Below are positions 27,629 through 38,125 of a stretch of DNA of 64,000 nt, in pieces. This DNA is from Rhizobium sophoriradicis (lineage in GTDB: Bacteria; Pseudomonadota; Alphaproteobacteria; Rhizobiales; Rhizobiaceae). Where the stretch lies: contig NZ_RQIH01000005.1 in NCBI RefSeq assembly GCF_003939025.1, positions 333,592-397,591 of the forward strand, given 5' to 3'. The position numbers and the translations under genes were made by a program. The notes beneath the pieces are model-generated. The model was given only the letters and a program-made list of their open reading frames with translations, had not been told where the DNA came from and made no database searches. How positions within the stretch are numbered: the first letter of the stretch is position 1; each line of letters opens with the position of its first letter.

Positions 27629-28837
27629 TTGGAGCGGGCGAGAAAATTGGGAACGGACCTGCATGCGCCTTTGGGGCGCAACCGCAAAACCGCCAGCCGG
27701 CGTCCCGGCGTGCTGCGCCTCGGCCGCATTGCTGCCAGTCTCTGCCTTTTCGCGATAGGCGGCTTTTCTCTCTATACAGCCTTTCGGGGCGACGGGCTGG
27801 AGCGCGCCAAACCGCCGACGGCCGAACAGGCCGCAACCCAAGCTTCCGGCAAACCGCCGACGGCCGCTGCCGACCAGGCGGCGGACGGAATGCCCCGCGC
27901 CGATCCACGCTCGGGCGCCAATGTCGAACAGATGATCACCGGTGATGGCTCCGTCGTCACCAAATACAGTCCCCGCCCTCGCGACGGCAGCGGACCGGTG
28001 CTGGTCGATGCCATGCAGATCGGCCAGGACCCGCGCATGGCAGCCCAACCCAATGAAGCACTGCTCGAAGACACCGCCTTTGGCAGGCTGCCGATCGTCG
28101 GCCCCGACGGCCGGCGGCCGATGGACCAATATGCCCGTCCCTCATCCGGCGCACGTGGCATCCGCATTGCCATCGTCGTCAGCGGCCTTGGCCTCAGCCA
28201 GACGGGGACGCAGCGCGCCATCGCCGAATTGCCGGAGGAAATCACCCTCGCCTTTGCCGCAAGCGGCAACAGCCTGCAGCGCTGGATGCAGGAGGCCCGC
28301 CGCGGCGGCCACGAGATTCTTCTGCAGGTGCCGCTCGAGCCATTTGATTATCCGGCCAATAATCCCGGTCCGGAGACGCTGCTGACCTCGAAGCCGGTGG
28401 CCCGCAACATCGAGAACCTGCACAAGGCGATGGGTGAGATCACCAATTACACCGGCATCATGAACTATCTCGGCGGCCGTTTCCTCTCCGACCCCGCCGC
28501 CATGGAACCTGTCATGCGCGATATCGGCAAGCGCGGCCTGCTGTTCCTCGACGACGGCACGTCGGCGCAGTCGAAAACGGCGACGGTCGCCAAAGGCACC
28601 GAACTGCCCTATGCCTTTGCCGACCTGCAGCTCGACGGCCAGCTCGATATCAGCGCCATCCTGAAGAAGCTCGACGAGCTCGAACGCATCGCCCGCAAGA
28701 ATGGCCAGGCGATCGGCATCGCCTCGGCTTTCGATGAAAGTGTCGACGCCATCGCCAAATGGAGCGAGGAAGCATCCATGCGCGGCATCGAGATCGTCGG
28801 CGTCGCGGCGCTTTCCAACGACCCGAGAAGCCCCTGA
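27629..28837 (+). CDS. Divergent polysaccharide deacetylase family protein (YibQ-like)
   Basis: A protein of up to 402 residues with one N-terminal membrane segment (IAASLCLFAIGGFSLYTAF), a long Pro/Ala-rich low-complexity region (to about residue 170) and a C-terminal divergent polysaccharide deacetylase domain (about 175-395). Where YibQ relatives have an Asp-Asp pair (IDDLG), this protein reads IAIVVSGLGL, so the usual metal site appears changed. The TTG at 27629 lacks a ribosome site; TTG 27647, downstream of GGAGCGGG, would give a product starting GTDLHAP. It follows envC-ctpA, consistent with an envelope role. Activity unproven. Confidence 0.82.
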   Translation: MERARKLGTDLHAPLGRNRKTASRRPGVLRLGRIAASLCLFAIGGFSLYTAFRGDGLERAKPPTAEQAATQASGKPPTAAADQAADGMPRADPRSGANVEQMITGDGSVVTKYSPRPRDGSGPVLVDAMQIGQDPRMAAQPNEALLEDTAFGRLPIVGPDGRRPMDQYARPSSGARGIRIAIVVSGLGLSQTGTQRAIAELPEEITLAFAASGNSLQRWMQEARRGGHEILLQVPLEPFDYPANNPGPETLLTSKPVARNIENLHKAMGEITNYTGIMNYLGGRFLSDPAAMEPVMRDIGKRGLLFLDDGTSAQSKTATVAKGTELPYAFADLQLDGQLDISAILKKLDELERIARKNGQAIGIASAFDESVDAIAKWSEEASMRGIEIVGVAALSNDPRSP

Positions 28838-28861
28838 GATAATTCCTGAACGGAGAAGAAG

Positions 28862-29395
28862 ATGAGCCAGGCGACCGTGAAAGCCGAGGATCTGCCCTAC
28901 CGTCCCTGCGTCGGCGTCATGATCCTGAACCGCGATGGCCTGGTCTGGGCCGGGCGACGGATCCCCGACGGCAATTCCGAATATGACGGCTCGCCGCAGC
29001 TGTGGCAGATGCCCCAGGGTGGCATCGACAAGGGCGAGGATCCCTTGGACGCCGCCTATCGTGAGCTCTACGAGGAAACCGGGATCAGAACGGTGACCTT
29101 GCTTGCCGAAGCAAGGGACTGGATCAACTATGATCTGCCGCCGGCGCTGATCGGCATCGGATTGAAAGGGAAATTCCGCGGCCAGACGCAACGCTGGTTC
29201 GCCTTCCGCTTCGAGGGCGACGAAAGCGAGATCGCCATCAACCCGCCGCCCGGCGGTCATGATCCGGAATTCGATGCCTGGGAATGGAAGCCGATGCAGG
29301 AACTGCCCGGTCTGATCGTTCCGTTCAAGCGCGCCGTCTACGACCAGGTGATCGCCGAGTTCCGGCATCTGGCAGCGCTGCAGTCGGAAGACTGA
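28862..29395 (+). CDS. rppH: RNA pyrophosphohydrolase (Nudix)
   Basis: A 177-residue RppH/NudH. The Nudix box [23 protein letters not shown] fits GX5EX7REUXEEXGU and lies at about residues 51-73. The N-terminal [21 protein letters not shown] and the [10 protein letters not shown] segment are typical of the RppH/IalA group. It removes pyrophosphate from triphosphorylated mRNA 5' ends and so starts RNase E decay; in related alpha-proteobacteria the same protein was named invasion-associated IalA. ACGGAGAAG precedes the ATG. It ends 70 bases before the convergent bfr. Confidence 0.93.
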   Translation: MSQATVKAEDLPYRPCVGVMILNRDGLVWAGRRIPDGNSEYDGSPQLWQMPQGGIDKGEDPLDAAYRELYEETGIRTVTLLAEARDWINYDLPPALIGIGLKGKFRGQTQRWFAFRFEGDESEIAINPPPGGHDPEFDAWEWKPMQELPGLIVPFKRAVYDQVIAEFRHLAALQSED

Positions 29396-29464
29396 GCGCC
29401 TTTTTGCGCGAAGACGTGTATTGAAGATGCCAGCCGCGCGGAGTGGCCGGCATTTCCGTCCGAA

Positions 29465-29950
29465 TTATTCGGCTTCGTTGGCCGAATCGGCGTTAAGCTG
29501 GCCGTATTTGCTCTCGCCGATTTTCTCGAGCAGATCGAGTTGCGTTTCGAGGAAGTCGATATGGCCTTCCTCATCCGCCAGCAGTTCTTCGAAAAGTTTC
29601 ATGGAAACGTAGTCGCCGGCATCGTGACAGATATCGCGCGACTTCTTGTAGGCCGTGCGGGCGTCATATTCGCCGGCAAGATCGGCTTCCAGCACTTCCT
29701 TGACATTCTGGCCGATGCGCAGAGGCGCCAGAGTCTGCAGATTCGGATGGCCTTCGAGGAAGATGATGCGCGCAACAAGCCGATCGGCATGGTGCATTTC
29801 TTCGATGGATTCGGCGCGCTCCTTCTTGGCGAGCTTGGTGTAGCCCCAGTCCTCGAGAAGCCGATAATGAACCCAATATTGATTGACCGCGCCGAGCTCG
29901 AGGAACAGTGCCTCGTTAAGCCGCTCGATGACCTTTTTGTCGCCTTTCAA
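29465..29950 (-). CDS. bfr: Bacterioferritin
   Basis: A 161-residue iron-storage ferritin. The ferroxidase ligands are in place: Glu18 (NEALFLELG), Glu51 and His54 (SIEEMHHAD), Glu94 region ([10 protein letters not shown]), and Glu127/His130 ([11 protein letters not shown]). Met52 is the haem ligand. The TTG at 29950 is the likely start: GGAG lies 8 bases upstream and the product then begins [11 protein letters not shown] with the normal length, whereas the ATG at 29974 lies within the upstream gene. It overlaps the bfd gene by 35 bases. Confidence 0.94.
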   Translation of the reverse strand: MKGDKKVIERLNEALFLELGAVNQYWVHYRLLEDWGYTKLAKKERAESIEEMHHADRLVARIIFLEGHPNLQTLAPLRIGQNVKEVLEADLAGEYDARTAYKKSRDICHDAGDYVSMKLFEELLADEEGHIDFLETQLDLLEKIGESKYGQLNADSANEAE

Positions 29951-30245
29951 TGTCCGCTCTCCTGTTTTCCTCATGGAATCGTTTCAAGCGTGACATGAAA
30001 TCAAATATTTCGGTCTCCGTCGAGTGGCGACGGGCGTGATATTCCTCGGTCGTCTGGATGATGATATCGACCACATTGGGGAAGCAGCCGCAGCAACGGC
30101 CGCGTTTTTCCATGGCGTGGTAGACCTTCGCAGGTACGATAAGCTGCCAACAGTCCTCGTCGAGAAGGTTGGTGATAACCTCCCGGATTTCCTTGTCGGT
30201 TATATAATTGCAGCTGCAGACAAGCACGTCTTCATTTCCAAACAT
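29916..30245 (-). CDS. bfd: Bacterioferritin-associated ferredoxin-like [2Fe-2S] protein
   Basis: A 109-residue protein with a Bfd-like [2Fe-2S] domain: cysteines in [10 protein letters not shown] (CxC, residues 10 and 12) and in [11 protein letters not shown] (CxxC, near 51-54). Bfd delivers electrons to bacterioferritin so that stored iron can be released. Enterobacterial Bfd has about 64 residues; this one has an extra charged tail of about 45 residues ([20 protein letters not shown] onward). Its 3' end overlaps bfr by 35 bases, so the two are translated together. I found no clear Irr or RirA box upstream. Confidence 0.87.
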   Translation of the reverse strand: MFGNEDVLVCSCNYITDKEIREVITNLLDEDCWQLIVPAKVYHAMEKRGRCCGCFPNVVDIIIQTTEEYHARRHSTETEIFDFMSRLKRFHEENRRADIERRQKGHRAA

Positions 30246-30413
30246 GACACTGACTATCGTGTTTTTTGCTAAAGAAGATGATGGCTGTCAAGAAAAAATT
30301 CGAATCCGATTGCATCGATTGGAAGCGATGGACGAGGGCTGTTGCAGATTGTCTGAAATTTTGCAGCGAGCGCATGATGAAGGTGTGCCCGGTCAGCGGC
30401 CGCTTTGACGTGT

Positions 30414-33400
30414 TCAATGAAAGTTCCGCCCGCGCGGCATGACCTCGGCGGTTTCCGCCGCACCGCCATGGCGTCCCGCCGCACTCATCCGTCTTTCCAA
30501 TTCCGCCTTCTCCTGCGCAGTCGCAAATTTTCTCTGCCGTGGGTCGACCCCCGGCCTCAGCACCTCGTCCGCGCGCTCACAAGCGCCGAAACGCCGGGCC
30601 TCGCGTTGCAGGATGCCAAGCGCCGGCGTCATGTCCTCGATATGCTCGACGACCGTATGGATCACCCCGCTATGGCTTTGCAGCCTGCCGCGGATTTTCA
30701 CCAGCCGGGCCCCCATGACGACTGCCCTATATTTGTCGAACATCTTGTTCCAGACGATCGCATTGGCAACGCCGGTTTCGTCCTCCAGCGTCATGAAGAT
30801 CACGCCTTTGGCCGAACCCGGGCGCTGCCGCACCAGCACCAGACCGGCAATCGTCACTCTCTTCCCGTTGGGCACCGTCAGAAGATCGACATTGCGTGTG
30901 ATGCCCGCCTTTCGCAATTCCTCCCGCAGAAACGAGACGGGATGCGCTTTCAGCGACAGCGAGAGATAACGATAATCCTCGATCACCTGCTCGCCCGGCA
31001 GCATATCCGGCAGCACCGCCGCGGGTTCGGGCTGAAGGTCGATATGACGGACCTGTTCGAAAAGAGGCAGCTCTTCGGCCGCACTCTTCACATCCAGTGC
31101 CCGCACAGCCCAAAGCGCTTCGCGGCGCGACAGATTGATGGATCGGAATGCATCCGCATCCGCCAGTCGCTCGATGACGGATTTCGGCAGACCGGATCGC
31201 AGCCAGAGATCGCGCACCGAACGATATCCTTGCCCTCGATTGTCGACGAGCCGTTTCATATCGTCTGACGAGAGACCTTTGATCTGCCGGAAACCCAGCC
31301 GCACCGCATGCCGGGTCTTGATGATCTCCCGCATCTGCCCATGCCGGAAATCGACAGCCTTTCGGTCGAAGGCAGCCTCTTCCAAAGTACAATCCCAGTC
31401 GGATTCATTGATGTCTACCGCTAGGATCCTAACCCCATGTTCGCGTGCATCCCGCACCAGCTGAGCCGGCGCGTAAAACCCCATCGGCTGGGAGTTCAGC
31501 ATCGCCGCGCAGAAGACATCGGGATAATAGGCCTTGAGCCATGAAGAGGCATAGACGAGCAGCGCAAAGGATGCGGCATGGCTTTCCGGAAAGCCATATT
31601 CACCGAAACCTTTGATCTGATTGAAACATTGCTTTGCGAACTCGGGATCGTAATTCTTTGCGACCATTCCCTCGATGAAGCGCTTCTCGAAATCGCCGAT
31701 CGTACCGGTCCGCTTGAATGTCGCCATCGCTCTGCGAAGCTTGTCGGCTTCTGCCGGCCTGAAGCCTGCAGCGGTGATTGCGATCTGCATCGCCTGCTCC
31801 TGAAACAGTGGGACGCCGAGGGTTCTTTCGAGGACCGCTTCCAGCTCCTTGCTTGGATATTTCACTGGAATGTTCCTGGCCCGCTGCTCCCGGCGTTTCA
31901 GATAGGGATGGACCATATCGCCCTGGATCGGTCCTGGCCGAACGATCGCCACCTCGATGACGAGGTCGTAGAATATCTTCGGCTTGAGGCGCGGCAGCAT
32001 GCTCATCTGCGCCCGGCTCTCGATCTGGAAGACGCCAAGCGTATCGGCCCGGCCCATCATCTCATAAACCGGCTTGCCCTCGTCCCCATGCTCCCTGTTG
32101 CCGAGGTCTGCGAGCGTCTTCTTGACATCATAATGCAATTCAAGCAGCGAAAAGGCCTTCCGCAGACAGGTCAGCATGCCGAGCGCCAGCACATCCACTT
32201 TGAGGATCTTGACGTTGTCGAGATCGTCCTTATCCCATTCGATCATGTAGCGATCCGGCATCGCCGTCTTCATGATCGGCACGACCTCGTCGAGTCGGTC
32301 CCGCGTGATGACGAAGCCGCCGACATGCTGGGTGAGGTGGCGCGGAAAGCCGAGAAGCTCGGAGGCATATTGCAGCACGTTCTGGGTCAGTGGATCCTTG
32401 ACGTCGAGACCGGCCGCCTTGGCATCCCGATCGGAGAGATTGTCCTCCGACCAACCCCAGACGAGGCTGCTGATCGCCGACTGAACATCCTCCGACAGGC
32501 CGAAGGCCTTGGCGACCTCACGGCCGGCAGAACGGGTGCGGTAGGTGGTCACTCCCGACGTCAGCCCGGCATGTTCGATGCCATATCGTCCGTAGATGAA
32601 CTGGATGACTTCCTCACGCCGGTCATGCTCGAAATCGACGTCGATATCCGGCGGCTCGTCCCGGTCCATCGAAATGAAACGGTCGAAAAGCAGTGTGCTC
32701 TTCTGAGGGTCAACTTCCGTTATTTCAAGGCAATAGCAGATGACCGAATTTGCCGCCGATCCGCGTCCCTGGCACAACACCTTGAGGTCATAACGGGCGT
32801 GCTGGATGATCCTGTGAACCGTCAGGAAGTAGGAGGCGTAGTTCTTATCGCCGATGAGTTTCAGTTCATAATCGATCTGCTGCGCCACCTTGGGTGGCAC
32901 ACCCCCGGGATAGCGCCTTGCGGCTCCCGCCCTCGTCAGTCTCTCAAGGGTCTGCTGCGGCGTTTCGCCGGGATCGTTTTCAGGCGGATAATTGTGCTGC
33001 AGTTCCTTCAGCGAAAAGGTCAGTTTGCCGAAAAAGACCTGCGTATTTTCGACCGCATCGGGATAGTCCCCGAATATCCGCATCATTTCACGTGAATCCT
33101 TGAGGTAGCGCTCGGCATTCGGCGCCAGCAGGAATCCGGCTTGTGATATCTGCACATGCTCCCGGATCGCGATCACGACATCTGAAAGCGGCCGGCGTTC
33201 AGGATGATGGTAAAGCGGCTGGTTGGTCGCAATCAACGGCACGCGATTTCGGGCGGCAAGCATGGCAAGCACCGCAAACACCTGCCTGTCGCGACCGTCA
33301 TAGGCCGGCGCCAGCACCATAAAAAAAGCCTTGCGGAAACGTCTGCGAAACCGTTCCAGATAATCCTCCAGCGCAGTCTGGCCCGCCTGGCTCTCGACAA

Positions 33401-33878
33401 GGGTACGATCGGCAACGAGGGCAAGCATCATCTCGTCCCCCCATTCCATGAGCTCCGCTTCGGTCAGGATGCAGGTTCCCTTGACCGCTTCCTCCTTCAG
33501 ATTGCCAGCGCTGAGAAGGCGGCAGAGGTTTGCCCAGCCCCGCCGATTGCATGGGTAGGCGAGGATATCAGGCGTGTCGTCGGAAAAGACGAGACGGGCG
33601 CCCGGCTGTATCCGGATTGGATGGAAAATCCTTTCCTTTTTTCCGTTCTCCTCCGCTTGGGCCATGATCGCATCTCTGTTCTTGTATCTCTCCTCAAGCT
33701 GTTCCGCCTGGGCATGCGCACGCACGACGCCGGCAACCGAATTCCGGTCGGCAATTCCAAGACCGCCGAGTCGGAGATGAGCAGCCTGCAAGACCATCTC
33801 TTCCGGACTGGAGGCGCCTTCGAGGAACGAGAAATTCGTCTTCGCGCCGATCTCGAAAAATGCGCGCTCGCTCTTCAT
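30414..33878 (-). CDS. dnaE2: Error-prone DNA polymerase (DnaE2/ImuC)
   Basis: A 1154-residue C-family DNA polymerase alpha subunit. The N-terminal PHP domain covers about residues 8-200; the catalytic acidic motif [13 protein letters not shown] lies near 405-415 and [17 protein letters not shown] near 440. The helix-hairpin-helix part ([16 protein letters not shown]) and the OB-fold with [19 protein letters not shown] follow. Length and order match DnaE2, the translesion polymerase of the LexA-controlled imuA-imuB-dnaE2 cassette, rather than replicative DnaE1. It overlaps imuB by 4 bases. Confidence 0.95.
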   Translation of the reverse strand: MKSERAFFEIGAKTNFSFLEGASSPEEMVLQAAHLRLGGLGIADRNSVAGVVRAHAQAEQLEERYKNRDAIMAQAEENGKKERIFHPIRIQPGARLVFSDDTPDILAYPCNRRGWANLCRLLSAGNLKEEAVKGTCILTEAELMEWGDEMMLALVADRTLVESQAGQTALEDYLERFRRRFRKAFFMVLAPAYDGRDRQVFAVLAMLAARNRVPLIATNQPLYHHPERRPLSDVVIAIREHVQISQAGFLLAPNAERYLKDSREMMRIFGDYPDAVENTQVFFGKLTFSLKELQHNYPPENDPGETPQQTLERLTRAGAARRYPGGVPPKVAQQIDYELKLIGDKNYASYFLTVHRIIQHARYDLKVLCQGRGSAANSVICYCLEITEVDPQKSTLLFDRFISMDRDEPPDIDVDFEHDRREEVIQFIYGRYGIEHAGLTSGVTTYRTRSAGREVAKAFGLSEDVQSAISSLVWGWSEDNLSDRDAKAAGLDVKDPLTQNVLQYASELLGFPRHLTQHVGGFVITRDRLDEVVPIMKTAMPDRYMIEWDKDDLDNVKILKVDVLALGMLTCLRKAFSLLELHYDVKKTLADLGNREHGDEGKPVYEMMGRADTLGVFQIESRAQMSMLPRLKPKIFYDLVIEVAIVRPGPIQGDMVHPYLKRREQRARNIPVKYPSKELEAVLERTLGVPLFQEQAMQIAITAAGFRPAEADKLRRAMATFKRTGTIGDFEKRFIEGMVAKNYDPEFAKQCFNQIKGFGEYGFPESHAASFALLVYASSWLKAYYPDVFCAAMLNSQPMGFYAPAQLVRDAREHGVRILAVDINESDWDCTLEEAAFDRKAVDFRHGQMREIIKTRHAVRLGFRQIKGLSSDDMKRLVDNRGQGYRSVRDLWLRSGLPKSVIERLADADAFRSINLSRREALWAVRALDVKSAAEELPLFEQVRHIDLQPEPAAVLPDMLPGEQVIEDYRYLSLSLKAHPVSFLREELRKAGITRNVDLLTVPNGKRVTIAGLVLVRQRPGSAKGVIFMTLEDETGVANAIVWNKMFDKYRAVVMGARLVKIRGRLQSHSGVIHTVVEHIEDMTPALGILQREARRFGACERADEVLRPGVDPRQRKFATAQEKAELERRMSAAGRHGGAAETAEVMPRGRNFH

Positions 33879-35488
33879 GCAAACACACCGTGCATGAACC
33901 AGCGGGGATCGAGTTCCCGGCCATAGAAACCTCGACGATAGATCCAGAAACGATGGCCGCTCTCGTCCTCGATGCGAAAATAATCGCGCGCCTCCGCGTC
34001 ACTTCCGTCGATCCACCATTCCATGGCAATCCGCTCCGGACCTTCGCTTTTTGCCACTTGATGCTGCATACGCCGCCAGCGAAAGATTTGCGGCGGACCA
34101 TCGGGCACTTCGGCGAGTACGGTCTCGACCGGCTCCGGCGTTGCAAAAAGCCGCAACGGGCGCTCTTGGCGGAAAGGAAGAGAAGCCTTCTGCTCGGCTT
34201 TCCTACGTCTTGAAAGATTGTCCATCGTCGGAACCGCGATGACGGCGCGTTCCGGCACATGGCTCTCGCGGAGTTGGAAACTTTGCAGACAATCCTCACC
34301 CAGCCGAGCGGAGACACGGTCGACGAAAGCCGAAAGGGAGATTTCTCCCTGACGATCGCCTTCGAAGTCAGCCTGCGCTTCGTTGAAGGGATCATGCCGC
34401 AACACATTCAGCCGCACGATCTCGAAACCATAACCGGCATCGAGATCGTCATAGACCGCCTGCAGGCGCTCGGAAAAAAGCCCGGCGATAAATTTCGGTT
34501 CGCGAAGCGGTTGCGAAGCGCCGACGGAAATACGGAAGACCCTGCCGTCGACGCGGAAGAGCACCAATTCGAACACCCGCCCGCCGGCGCCTCGTGCCTC
34601 CAGCGACGGCTGCAGCGACACGGCGACCTGCCTGGTGACGGCAAGGATCTGTTCTTCAGTTCCGATTGGCTCGATCAGGCGGCTTTCGGCCGAAAGGCTG
34701 GCGACCGGACGACGGGGCGAAACCGCTTCCTCTTCATGTCCCAGCGCCTGGTCGAGACGCAGCAGCAATTCCGGCCCGAACCGGCGGGTCAGCGGTGCCC
34801 GCGGCGCATTGATGATGTCGCCGATATATTTCAGACCGAGCTTCTTCAGCGCATCGACGGTTTGCCCCTGCAGCCGCAAAGCTGCGATCGGCAAGGACAT
34901 CAGCACTTGCTCCGTCTCCTCATCCTCGATCACGCCGCTTTGCCCGAAACGCGACACCGCCCAGGAAAGACCCGGCGACGATGAGATCGCGCCGCGCGCA
35001 TCGATCCCCATGTGAAACAGCCGCGACAGAACATCCTTGAGAAGCGCCTTTTCGCCGCCGAAAAGATGCGTGCAGCCGGTAATGTCGAGAAACAGGCCGT
35101 CCCTGCCGTCGAACGCCACCAAAGGCGTATACCGGTCGCACCAGTCGGCAATTGCCTCCAGCAGCCGGCGGTCGGCCGCCGGATCCTCTTCCACCACATC
35201 GAGCGTCGGATACATGGCGCGCGCTTCGGCCACGCCCTGTTCCTTCTTCAGCCCCAGCCGCTCGGCCAATTCGTCCAGTGCCGTCAACCGCATGGCATTG
35301 TTGAGCTTGCCCGAACAGACGATGGACGGCGCCTCAGGACGCCCTTTCGAACGCCAGGAGGGCCCCCATCGCCTGCGGGCGATACGATCGGTTGGCAGAT
35401 GCGGGAAGCTGAGCGCCAGAATGCGCTGACTGTTCGCCTGGAGGACGAAGGAGGTTTGGTTCGGAGACAGGGAAAAATTCGCGTTCAT
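33875..35488 (-). CDS. imuB: ImuB, Y-family polymerase-like mutagenesis protein
   Basis: A 537-residue Y-family-like protein. It opens with [20 protein letters not shown], where an active polymerase would carry the catalytic DxD motif, so as in other ImuB proteins it is probably not catalytic but links DnaE2 to the beta clamp. [20 protein letters not shown] near residue 130 and the C-terminal [15 protein letters not shown] and [21 protein letters not shown] are family marks. The start ATG 35488 lies inside the end of imuA (155-base overlap). It is unlike UmuC or DinB in lacking the usual catalytic residues. Confidence 0.9.
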   Translation of the reverse strand: MNANFSLSPNQTSFVLQANSQRILALSFPHLPTDRIARRRWGPSWRSKGRPEAPSIVCSGKLNNAMRLTALDELAERLGLKKEQGVAEARAMYPTLDVVEEDPAADRRLLEAIADWCDRYTPLVAFDGRDGLFLDITGCTHLFGGEKALLKDVLSRLFHMGIDARGAISSSPGLSWAVSRFGQSGVIEDEETEQVLMSLPIAALRLQGQTVDALKKLGLKYIGDIINAPRAPLTRRFGPELLLRLDQALGHEEEAVSPRRPVASLSAESRLIEPIGTEEQILAVTRQVAVSLQPSLEARGAGGRVFELVLFRVDGRVFRISVGASQPLREPKFIAGLFSERLQAVYDDLDAGYGFEIVRLNVLRHDPFNEAQADFEGDRQGEISLSAFVDRVSARLGEDCLQSFQLRESHVPERAVIAVPTMDNLSRRRKAEQKASLPFRQERPLRLFATPEPVETVLAEVPDGPPQIFRWRRMQHQVAKSEGPERIAMEWWIDGSDAEARDYFRIEDESGHRFWIYRRGFYGRELDPRWFMHGVFA

Positions 35489-36278
35489 GGGGGTTCCACT
35501 CCAGGAGAAAGGAGAGCGGGGCCGGATTGCGGCTCTTCTCCAGCGTGAGACGGAAAACCGGATTGCCGATACTGCCGGCAAGCTTCGATCCATCCGGCAA
35601 CGGCCGCAGACCAGACGGTGCCGGTTCGACATGCAGGCGCAAGGCCGCACTGCTAGCCTCCTCCGCTCCTGCCTGCCGCAGAAGAAAGAGCGGACGACGG
35701 GCAGCATGCGCCCTGAGACTGAGCCTGCGGCTTTCGGTCAGGCCGAAATGCGCAGGGTTGCCCCGCACTTCGAGGATGACGGCCGAGAAAGCAGCGCTTT
35801 CCACCGCTGCCTCCGCGAGCCAGAGCGCTTCGTCCAGCTTGCGCGGCGCGGCATGGAGATATCGTTCCGGACTCAACCCGAAATCCCGAAGCCCGGGAGC
35901 ATAGGGACGGCCGGCCTCCAACGTGCCGACGGCATCGCCGATCCAGAGCAACGGCATAAGCCTGCCGGCATCTGATTCCTGTTTCTGCAGCCGCGCGGCA
36001 ACAGCCATCGCCAGCCCGCTTGCCGCGCCCGCATCGCGAGACAGCGCGGAGCGGAATTCGGTAATCCCATCGAGGGGCAGGCCGCCTTCCAGCGCCCTAT
36101 CGACAAACTCCACCCCAAACGGCAAGGGGGGCAGAATGCGCTCCTGGCGGGTCTTGCGTCCTTGCGCCAAGGCTTCCTGCTCCGCGGCCGCAAGCGCCGG
36201 CGCGGGCTTTCCCTCCAACTTAGCGATGGTTTCGCGGAGCGCAAAAAGCCGCTCGCGCGCCAGGGCGTTCTGCGCCAT
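35334..36278 (-). CDS. imuA: ImuA, RecA-like mutagenesis protein
   Basis: A 314-residue protein with a RecA/SulA-like fold: ILPPLPFGVEFVDRALEGGLP near residue 48, GITEFRSALSRDAGAASG near 70, then LLWIGDAVGTLEAGRPYAPGL near 110. ImuA supports DNA-damage tolerance with ImuB and DnaE2; it interacts with RecA and ImuB in characterised systems. The last 50 or so residues are read from DNA that also encodes the start of imuB in another frame. A LexA box lies 22 bases upstream of the ATG. Confidence 0.9.
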   Translation of the reverse strand: MAQNALARERLFALRETIAKLEGKPAPALAAAEQEALAQGRKTRQERILPPLPFGVEFVDRALEGGLPLDGITEFRSALSRDAGAASGLAMAVAARLQKQESDAGRLMPLLWIGDAVGTLEAGRPYAPGLRDFGLSPERYLHAAPRKLDEALWLAEAAVESAAFSAVILEVRGNPAHFGLTESRRLSLRAHAARRPLFLLRQAGAEEASSAALRLHVEPAPSGLRPLPDGSKLAGSIGNPVFRLTLEKSRNPAPLSFLLEWNPHEREFFPVSEPNLLRPPGEQSAHSGAQLPASANRSYRPQAMGALLAFERAS

Positions 36279-36299
36279 GGCGTTTCTCCGATCCGTCTT

Positions 36300-36314
36300 G
36301 TTCCTGTTATGTTC
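36300..36314. promoter_or_regulatory. LexA (SOS) box of the imu cassette
   Basis: GTTC-CTGTTAT-GTTC at 36300-36314 is an exact GTTC-N7-GTTC direct repeat, the alpha-proteobacterial LexA site. It sits 22 bases upstream of imuA, so the whole imuA-imuB-dnaE2 operon is expected to be SOS-induced. Confidence 0.85.
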
Positions 36315-36440
36315 TTATGGATTCCAGAGAGCGGAAGAAGAGTCAACAACCATTTTCTATGAATTTATTCCTGCCTTTGATTCCGCACTCGAAAATCGGC
36401 GATAAAGGTTCTATATGGGCCCGCAAAGGAAGGAACATTC

Positions 36441-36878
36441 ATGGCCCGCATAGACCAGAGCGATGATTGGCGGGACCGCCATGCGCCGACGATCAGCACT
36501 TTCGAGTCGCTGGCCATGGAGGCCTATAGCCATCTGCCCGATGAATTCCGTCAGCTGACGACCAACCTCACGATCGAGATCGAGGATTTCCCCGATGACG
36601 ACGTTTTCGAGGACATGGCGCTGGAAACCCCTTTCGACCTGCTCGGCCTTTTCGAGGGCAGGGGCATTTCCGAACGTTTCACGGTGGAAACCGGCGAGAT
36701 GCCAAACCGCATCCGCCTCTACCGGCGCCCCATTCTCGATTACTGGGCGGAGAATGACGAGACGCTCGGCGATATCATCACCCACGTCCTGATCCACGAG
36801 ATCGGCCACCATTTCGGGCTGAGCGACGATGATATGGAGCGGATCGAGGCCAGCGCCGAGGAAGCCGCGGAGCGTTAG
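36441..36878 (+). CDS. Zincin-like metallopeptidase family protein (DUF1025 type)
   Basis: A 145-residue cytosolic protein with the zinc-binding HExxH motif in HVLIHEIGHHFGLSDDDMERIE near residues 115-135 and the preceding YRRPILDYWAENDETLGDII segment typical of COG3824 proteins. The N-terminus contains AYSHLPDEFRQLTTNLTIEIEDFPDD. GGAAGGA precedes the ATG. Members are widespread in alpha-proteobacteria and actinobacteria; no substrate is known. It is divergent from imuA. Confidence 0.82.
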   Translation: MARIDQSDDWRDRHAPTISTFESLAMEAYSHLPDEFRQLTTNLTIEIEDFPDDDVFEDMALETPFDLLGLFEGRGISERFTVETGEMPNRIRLYRRPILDYWAENDETLGDIITHVLIHEIGHHFGLSDDDMERIEASAEEAAER

Positions 36879-36900
36879 GCGTCTATCCTGGAATTAAGTC

Positions 36901-37107
36901 TTACTGCTCGGAGAGTTTCATCTCCGGATCGTAATCCTTGCCTTCGACAGTCTTGACGACGGCCTGGCCGCACTGCATCGCGCCGGTTGCGGCATTGAAG
37001 GCATAGGTCGGCGAACCCTCCAGCGACCAGCCCTTGTTGAGGGCGGCGGTGACCTTGTGGCAGAACGAGGCGTCGTCGGGACCGGTCAGGAAGCGGTAGA
37101 GTTTCAT
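36901..37107 (-). CDS. DUF1737 domain-containing small protein
   Basis: A 68-residue protein starting MKLYRFLTGPDDASFCHKV and containing LNKGWSLEGSPTYAF, the signature of the DUF1737 family. Function is unknown. Its ATG overlaps the stop of the upstream CoA-lyase-like gene by one base (TGATG pattern), so the two are translationally coupled. Confidence 0.8.
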   Translation of the reverse strand: MKLYRFLTGPDDASFCHKVTAALNKGWSLEGSPTYAFNAATGAMQCGQAVVKTVEGKDYDPEMKLSEQ

Positions 37108-38012
37108 CAGGCGGGCTTTCTTGCAGATATCAGGCGAGCTTTATGAACCAGAGCCTCGGCCTGGACAAGATGCAGCCGTTCGATCATTCGCCCGTTGGCG
37201 TTGATGACATTGAGGCCCCTGGCGTCAGGATCGGCAAAAGCTGATATGACCGCCTCGGCTTCCGCAATCTCCTCCGCACTCGGCCCGAAATGCCGGTTGG
37301 CGGGCTCGATCTGCGAGGGATGGATCAGCATCTTGCCGGCAAAACCCATGGCGCGGCCCTGGCCGCATTCGGCGTCGAAGCCTTCGGCATCCTTGAAATC
37401 ATTGAAGACGCTGTCGATCGCATCGAGCCCATAGGCCCTGACCGCAAGGACGACCTGCATCAGCCACGGCACGAGATAGCTCCGTCCCGGCTGGGGAAGC
37501 ACGCCCGTTTCCTTGCGCAGGTCATTAAGCCCGACGACGAGACAATCGAGCCTTGCACCCGGCGTGCGGCCGGCTCCGGCGATCGCTCCGACATTCAGCA
37601 CGCCGCGCGGTGTCTCGATCATCGCCCAGATGCGCAGCGCCTCCGGCGCCTCCGCATCGGCAAGCAGATCGCTGATGTCAGTCACATCGCCAGGTTCGTC
37701 CACCTTCGGCAGGAGAACGGCGTCGGGCAAAAGCGCCTTGACCAGATCGAGATCCGCCGCCCCGAATTCGGATGACAAAGAATTGATGCGGATGATCCTC
37801 TCCTTGCCCTCAAGCGGCGGCCCGGCAAAAAAGCCGCGTAGATTTTCCCGCGCCTGCCCCTTCTTCTCGGGCGAGACGGAATCCTCCAGGTCGAAAATAA
37901 CCGCATCGCAATCAAGGGAATGGCTCTTTTCAAGCGCCCGGAGATTGATGGCGGGCACGCTCAGCACCGAGCGGCGCAGATGCAGGGAACGGAGAGGTAT
38001 GGTTCGGCTCAT
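37107..38012 (-). CDS. HpcH/HpaI aldolase / citrate lyase beta-like CoA-ester lyase
   Basis: A 301-residue TIM-barrel protein of the CitE-like group. Visible blocks are RSVLSVPAINLRALEKS, DAVIFDLEDSVSPEKK (metal-binding acidic residues), ALRIWAMIETPRGVLN and GFAGKMLIHPSQIEPAN near residue 228. Relatives cleave malyl-CoA, citramalyl-CoA or similar esters; without CitD/CitF genes nearby it is not part of citrate lyase. ATG 38012 is preferred over GTG 38015. It is the first gene of a two-gene unit with a DUF1737 protein. Exact substrate unknown. Confidence 0.82.
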   Translation of the reverse strand: MSRTIPLRSLHLRRSVLSVPAINLRALEKSHSLDCDAVIFDLEDSVSPEKKGQARENLRGFFAGPPLEGKERIIRINSLSSEFGAADLDLVKALLPDAVLLPKVDEPGDVTDISDLLADAEAPEALRIWAMIETPRGVLNVGAIAGAGRTPGARLDCLVVGLNDLRKETGVLPQPGRSYLVPWLMQVVLAVRAYGLDAIDSVFNDFKDAEGFDAECGQGRAMGFAGKMLIHPSQIEPANRHFGPSAEEIAEAEAVISAFADPDARGLNVINANGRMIERLHLVQAEALVHKARLISARKPA

Positions 38013-38125
38013 CACTCATTAGTGCCAAGCTTCGCAAAGCCCGGCAAGACAACAAAAAGCCATGCTTGCCTTGCAGAGAGAAAAAAGAAGGACCACATTC
38101 CTTTCTGTAGAAAGGTATCAAACCC

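Noticed and set aside
30246..30413. Possible Irr or RirA box upstream of bfd
   Set aside because: A TTGACA and a TGA-N9-TCT occur on the minus strand, but the second half-site does not match and no -10 fits well.
31578..33095. 505-codon plus-strand ORF inside dnaE2
   Set aside because: It lies fully antisense to the catalytic region of DnaE2, whose motifs are intact; the open frame follows from high GC codon bias.
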